Shown here: piece by piece, positions 58,905 to 64,000 of the stretch
How the letters are laid out: each line of letters begins with the position of its first letter
Position numbering within the stretch: position 1 is the first letter of the stretch
Source: Albugo candida
Taxonomy: Eukaryota; Oomycota; Peronosporomycetes; Albuginales; Albuginaceae
Direction of reading: 5' to 3'
Assembly: GCA_905220665.1 (NCBI GenBank)
Contig: CAJNAR010000173.1
Location: 330,448-394,447 of the forward strand
DNA length: 64,000 nt
Translations under genes and position numbers: made by a program
Notes under the pieces: generated by a model
Seen by the model: the letters and a program-made list of their open reading frames with translations, nothing else
Told to the model about the DNA's origin: nothing
The model's database searches: none

Positions 58905-61900
58905 TGCTTTGCGAGGCTTTTATTCAGAGACAGGAGACGAGTAAGAGAAAACTACGAGAGAATGAGCAAGCATGTAGGATATGTGAACCGGATCAAACGA
59001 TGCTACGTTATATCTTGCAACGTGTCGTAAATAATTCATAGAATGAGGTGCATGAGGTAGCTTCGCTTTGAAAAATAGTATTAAAAGTTCCAAGACTAAT
59101 GCAAAATGACATCAGCATATAGTTTCACGCTATCAGTATTATTCACTGAATATAGCAGATGAGTATATTTCTTTGGCAATGGAAAGACACTTGTACCACG
59201 ATTTGATACCAGTGTTAAATTGCCCGGGTGTATGGATTCTCCAGACGACCGTTCTCATGTACACAATGATTGTCTTAGTAAGTGCCTCATTCGTTATCTA
59301 TGAAACGGGGTTGCTAGCAACTTTAGCCTTTTCGTAAACAAAAGAGATATAATCCGACCTTTTCAAAGGCACCAAGAAGAAAAGCGATTCGATCGGTTCT
59401 TCAAAAAAAAGATATTGGCACCTCTGTCCACAAAATAGGATCATTTGGAGGAGACACGACATGATTTTTTTGAAAAAACAAGCCCATTCTTTCGGAAAGT
59501 CTCTTTTTTCTCGGACTAAAACACAATCGTTGACCTTTTGTTGTACTGATCTGCGAGGCTTTTTTCAGAGACAGGAGACGAGTAAGAGAAAACTACGAGA
59601 GAATGAGCAAGCATGTAGGATATGTGAACCGGATCAAACGATGCTACGTTATATCTTGCAACGTGTCGTAAACAATTCATAGAATGAGGTGCATGAGGTA
59701 GCTTCGCTTTGAAAAATAGTATTCAAAGTTCCAAGACTAATGCAAAATGACATCAGCATATAGTTTCACGCTATCAGTACTATTTACTGAATATAGCAGA
59801 TGAGTATATTTCTTTGGCAATGGAAAGACACTTGTACCACGATTTGATACCAGTGTTAAATTGCCCGGGTGTATGGATTCTCCAAACGACCGTTCTCATG
59901 TACACAATGATTGTCTTAGTAAGTGCCTCATTCGTTATCTATGAAACGGGGTTGCTAGCAACTGTAGCCTTTTCGTCAACAAAAGAGATATAATCCGACC
60001 TTTTCAAAGGCACCAAGAAGAAAAGCGATTCGATCGGTTCTTCAAAAAATAGATATTGGCACTTCTGTCCACAAAATAGGATCACTTGGAGGAGACACGG
60101 CATGATTTTTTTGAAAAAACAAGCCCATTCTTTCGGAAAGTCTCTTTTTTCTCGGACTAAAACACAATCGTTGACCTTATGCTGTACTGATCTGCGAGGC
60201 TTTTTTCAGAGACAGGAGACGAGTAAGAGAAAACTACGAGAGAATGAGCAAGCATGTAGGATATGTGAACCGGATCAAACGATGCTACGTTATATCTTGC
60301 AACGTGTCGTAAACAATTCATAGAATGAGGTGCATGAGGTAGCTTCGCTTTGAAAAATAGTATTAAAAGTTCCAAGACTAATGCAAAATGACATCAGCAT
60401 ATAGTTTCACGCTATCAGTACTATTCACTGAATATAGCAGATGAGTATATTTCTTTGGCAATGGAAAGACACTTGTACCACGATTTGATACCAGTGTTGA
60501 ATAGTGTATGGATTCTCCAAACGACCGTTCTCATGTACACAATGATTGTCTTAGTAAGTGCCTCATTCGTTATCTATGAAACGGGGTTGCTAGCAACTTT
60601 AGCCTTTTCGTAAACAAAAGAGATATAATCCGACCTTTTCAAAGGCACCAAGAAGAAAAGCGATTCGATCGGTTCTTCAAAAAATAGATATTGGCACTTC
60701 TGTCCACAAAATAGGATCATTTGGAGGAGACACGACATGATTTTTTTGAAAAAACAAGCCCATTCTTTCGGAAAGTCTCTTTTTTTCTCGGACTAAAACA
60801 CAATCGTTGACCTTTTGTTGTACTGATCTGCGAGGCTTTTTTCAGAGACAGGAGACGAGTAAGAGAAAACTACGAGAGAATGAGCAAGCATGTAGGATAT
60901 GTGAACCGGATCAAACGATGCAACGTTACATCTTGCAACGTGTCGTAAACAATTCATAGAATGAGGTGCATGAGGTAGCTCCGCATTGAAAAATAGTATT
61001 CAAAGTTCCAAGACTAATTCAAAATGACATCAGCATATAGTTTCACGCTATCAGTACTATTTACTGAATATAGCAGATGAGTATATTTCTTTGGCAATGG
61101 AAAGACACTTGTACCACGATTTGATACCAGTGTTAAATTGCCCGGGTGTATGGATTCTCCAAACGACCGTTCTCATGTACACAATGATTGTCTTAGTAAG
61201 TGCCTCATTCGTTATCTATGAAACGGGGTTGCTAGCAACTGTAGCCTTTTCGTCAACAAAAGAGATATAATCCGACCTTTTCAAAGGCACCAAGAAGAAA
61301 AGCGATTCGATCGGTTCTTCAAAAAATAGATATTGGCACTTCTGTCCACAAAATAGGATCACTTGGAGGAGACACGGCATGATTTTTTTGAAAAAACCAG
61401 CCCATTCTTTCGGAAAGTCTCTTTTTTTCTCGGACTAAAACACAATCGTTGACCTTATGCTGTACTGATCTGCGAGGCTTTTTTCAGAGACAGGAGACGA
61501 GTAAGAGAAAACTACGAGAGAATGAGCAAGCATGTAGGATATGTGAACCGGATCAAACGATGCTACGTTATATCTTGCAACGTGTCGTAAACAATTCATA
61601 GAATGAGGTGCATGAGGTAGCTTCGCTTTGAAAAATAGTATTCAAAAGTTCCAAGACTAATGCAAAATGACATCAGCATATAGTTCACGCTATCAGTACT
61701 ATTCACTGAATATAGCAGATGAGTATATTTCTTTGGCAATGGAAAGACACTTGTACCACGATTTGATACCAGTGTTGAATAGTGTATGGATTCTCCAAAC
61801 GACCGTTCTCATGTACACAATGATTGTCTTAGTATGTGCCTCATTCGTTATCTATGAAACGGGGTTGCTAGCAACTGTAGCCTTTTCGTAAACAAAAGAG

Positions 61901-64000
61901 ATATAATCCGACCTTTTCAAAGGCACCAAGAAGAAAAGCGATTCGATCGGTTCTTCAAAAAATAGATATTGGCACTTCTGTCCACAAAATAGGATCATTT
62001 GGAGGAGACACGACATGATTTTTTTGAAAAAACAAGCCCATTCTTTCGGAAAGTCTCTTTTTTTCTCGGACTAAAACACAATCGTTGACCTTTTGTTGTA
62101 CTGATCTGCGAGGCTTTTTCCAGAGACAGGAGACGAGTAAGAGAAAACTACGAGAGAATGAGCAAGCATGTAGGATATGTGAACCGGATCAAGCGATGCT
62201 ACGTTATATCTTGCAACGTGTCGTAAACAATTCATAGAATGAGGTGCATGAGGTAGCTTCGCTTTGAAAAATAGTATTAAAAGTTCCAAGACTAATGCAA
62301 AATGACATCAGCATATAGTTTCACGCTATCAGTACTATTCACTGAATATAGCAGATGAGTATATTTCTTTGGCAATGGAAAGACACTTGTACCACGATTT
62401 GATACCAGTGTTAAATTGCCCGGGTGTATGGATTCTCCAAACGACCGTTCTCATGTACACAATGATTGTCTTAGTAAGTGCCTCATTCGTTATCTATGAA
62501 ACGGGGTTGCTAGCAACTTTAGCCTTTTCGTAAACAAAAGAGATATAATCCGACCTTTTCAAAGGCACCAAGAAGAAAAGCGATTCGATCGGTTCTTCAA
62601 AAAATAGATATTGGCACTCCTGTCCACAAAATAGGATCACTTGGAGGAGACACGACATGATTTTTTTGAAACAAGCCCATTCTTTCGGAAAGTCTCTTTT
62701 TTTCTCGGACTAAAACACAATCGTTGACCTTATGCTGTACTGATCTGCGAGGCTTTTTTCAGAGACAGGAGACGAGTAAGAGAAAACTACGAGAGAATGA
62801 GCAAGCATGTAGGATATGTGAACCGGATCAAACGATGCTACGTTATATCTTGCAACGTGTCGTAAACAATTCATAGAATGAGGTGCATGAGGTAGCTTCG
62901 CTTTGAAAAATAGTATTAAAAGTTCCAAGACTAATGCAAAATGACATCAGCATATAGTTTCACGCTATCAGTACTATTCACTGAATATAGCAGATGAGTA
63001 TATTTCTTTGGCAATGGAAAGACACTTGTACCACGATTTGATACCAGTGTTGAATAGTGTATGGATTCTCCAAACGACCGTTCTCATGTACACAATGATT
63101 GTCTTAGTAAGTGCCTCATTCGTTATCTATGAAACGGGGTTGCTAGCAACTTTAGCCTTTTCGTAAACAAAAGAGATATAATCCGACCTTTTCAAAGGCA
63201 CCAAGAAGAAAAGCGATTCGATCGGTTCTTCAAAAAATAGATATTGGCACTTCTGTCCACAAAATAGGATCATTTGGAGGAGACACGACATGATTTTTGA
63301 AAAAACAAGCCCATTCTTTCGGAAAGTCTCTTTTTTTCTCGGACTAAAACACAATCGTTGACCTTTTGTTGTACTGATCTGCGAGGCTTTTTCCAGAGAC
63401 AGGAGACGAGTAAGAGAAAACTACGAGAGAATGAGCAAGCATGTAGGATATGTGAACCGGATCAAGCGATGCTACGTTATATCTTGCAACGTGTCGTAAA
63501 CAATTCATAGAATGAGGTGCATGAGGTAGCTTCGCTTTGAAAAATAGTATCAAAAGTTCCAAGACTAATGCAAAATGACATCAGCATATAGTTTCACGCT
63601 ATCAGTACTATTTACTGAATATAGCAGATGAGTATATTTCTTTGGCAATGGCAACACACTTGTACCACGATTTGATACCAGTGTTAAATTGCCCGGGTGT
63701 ATGGATTCTCCAAACGACCGTTCTCATGTACACAATGATTGTCTTAGTAAGTGCCTCATTCGTTATCTATGAAACGGGGTTGCTAGCAACTGTAGCCTTT
63801 TCGTCAACAAAAGAGATATAATCCGACCTTTTCAAAGGCACCAAGAAGAAAAGCGATTCGATCGGTTCTTCAAAAAATAGATATTAGCACTTCTGTCCAC
63901 AAAATAGGATCATTTGGAGGAGACACGACATGATTGTTTTGAAAAAACAAGCCCATTCTTTCGGAAAGTCTCTTTTTTTCTCGGACTAAAACACAATCGT
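58905..64000 (+). repeat. Satellite array, ~640-bp units in a dimeric higher-order pattern
   Basis: About eight head-to-tail units. A fixed landmark (CAGGAGACGAGTAAGAG) starts at 58931, 59572, 60213, 60849, 61491, 62127, 62766 and 63400, giving periods of 641, 641, 636, 642, 636, 639 and 634. From the second unit on, two unit types alternate. They differ at CCTTTTGTTGT versus CCTTATGCTGT, and at GTTAAATTGCCCGGGTG versus GTTGAATAGTGTATGG, so the repeat of highest identity is the dimer (1273-1278 bp). The first unit's left edge is diverged. The array runs off the window end. Short open frames recur in each unit on both strands but carry no recognisable motif and are probably chance. Confidence 0.95.

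Noticed and set aside
59461..63562. Recurring 72-74 codon open frames in the satellite units on both strands
   Set aside because: They recur only because the unit recurs, exist on opposite strands at overlapping places, are broken by single changes in some units, and carry no motif.
58905..64000. The tandem array as a CRISPR array or 5S/snRNA gene cluster
   Set aside because: Units are ~640 bp with no short-repeat/spacer structure, and I see no recognisable 5S or snRNA core sequence.

Overview
The window looks like one contig from a flagellated, intron-bearing eukaryote. The best fit is an oomycete-type stramenopile. Evidence: an axonemal (flagellar) dynein heavy chain, very short GT-AG introns (54-64 bp), and a mobile-element set of chromodomain Ty3/gypsy, Ty1/copia, APE-type LINEs, MULEs and a DDE_3-like transposase family. 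The species assignment is inference. Only the first 13 kb carries clearly intact host genes; the rest is an accessory region of decayed transposons and satellite DNA.

Layout: (1) 1-11736, 5'-incomplete, intronless axonemal dynein heavy chain, DNAH2/I1-beta-like. (2) 11876-13071, a four-exon gene joining a MYND zinc finger to an Aha1 N-terminal (Hsp90 co-chaperone) domain. (3) 13.1-23.3 kb, decayed LINE pieces: a degenerate endonuclease at 14.5-15.4, a minus-strand 3' fragment at 18.5-20.1, and degenerate RT at 21.2-22.3. A compact run of four hairpins lies at 15432-15553, and there is a truncated DDE transposase at 22.4-23.3. (4) 24.6-26.7 kb, the most complete DDE transposase copy, then a telomere-like tract and a dispersed terminal repeat. 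(5) 29.8-42.8 kb, a three-level nest. A ~610-680 bp satellite is interrupted by a minus-strand Ty3/gypsy chromovirus (30003-41524, 5-bp duplication GTCAT). That element is itself interrupted by a 6.4-kb LINE (33212-39642, 16-bp duplication ACCAGGGAAACATCTT). (6) 43.1-46.6 kb, decayed Ty1/copia. (7) 46.9-53.5 kb, a MULE (46884-50218), a third DDE transposase copy on the minus strand, and a 963-bp inverted deletion derivative of the same MULE with perfect 8-bp duplications. (8) 53.6-58.9 kb, two more MULE transposase pseudogenes flanking an unrecognised coding-like stretch. (9) 58.9-64 kb, a tandem array of ~640-bp units in a dimeric ~1275-bp higher-order pattern, running off the window end. It is a relative of the satellite in (5) in opposite orientation.

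How the parts relate: the two host genes are simple neighbours on the same strand, 139 bp apart. Everything downstream is self-replicating or repetitive DNA. Its insertion order can be read directly from target-site duplications: satellite first, then gypsy, then LINE. Almost every transposon ORF has frameshifts or stops, so the region looks like an old, heterochromatin-like element graveyard beside a genic end.
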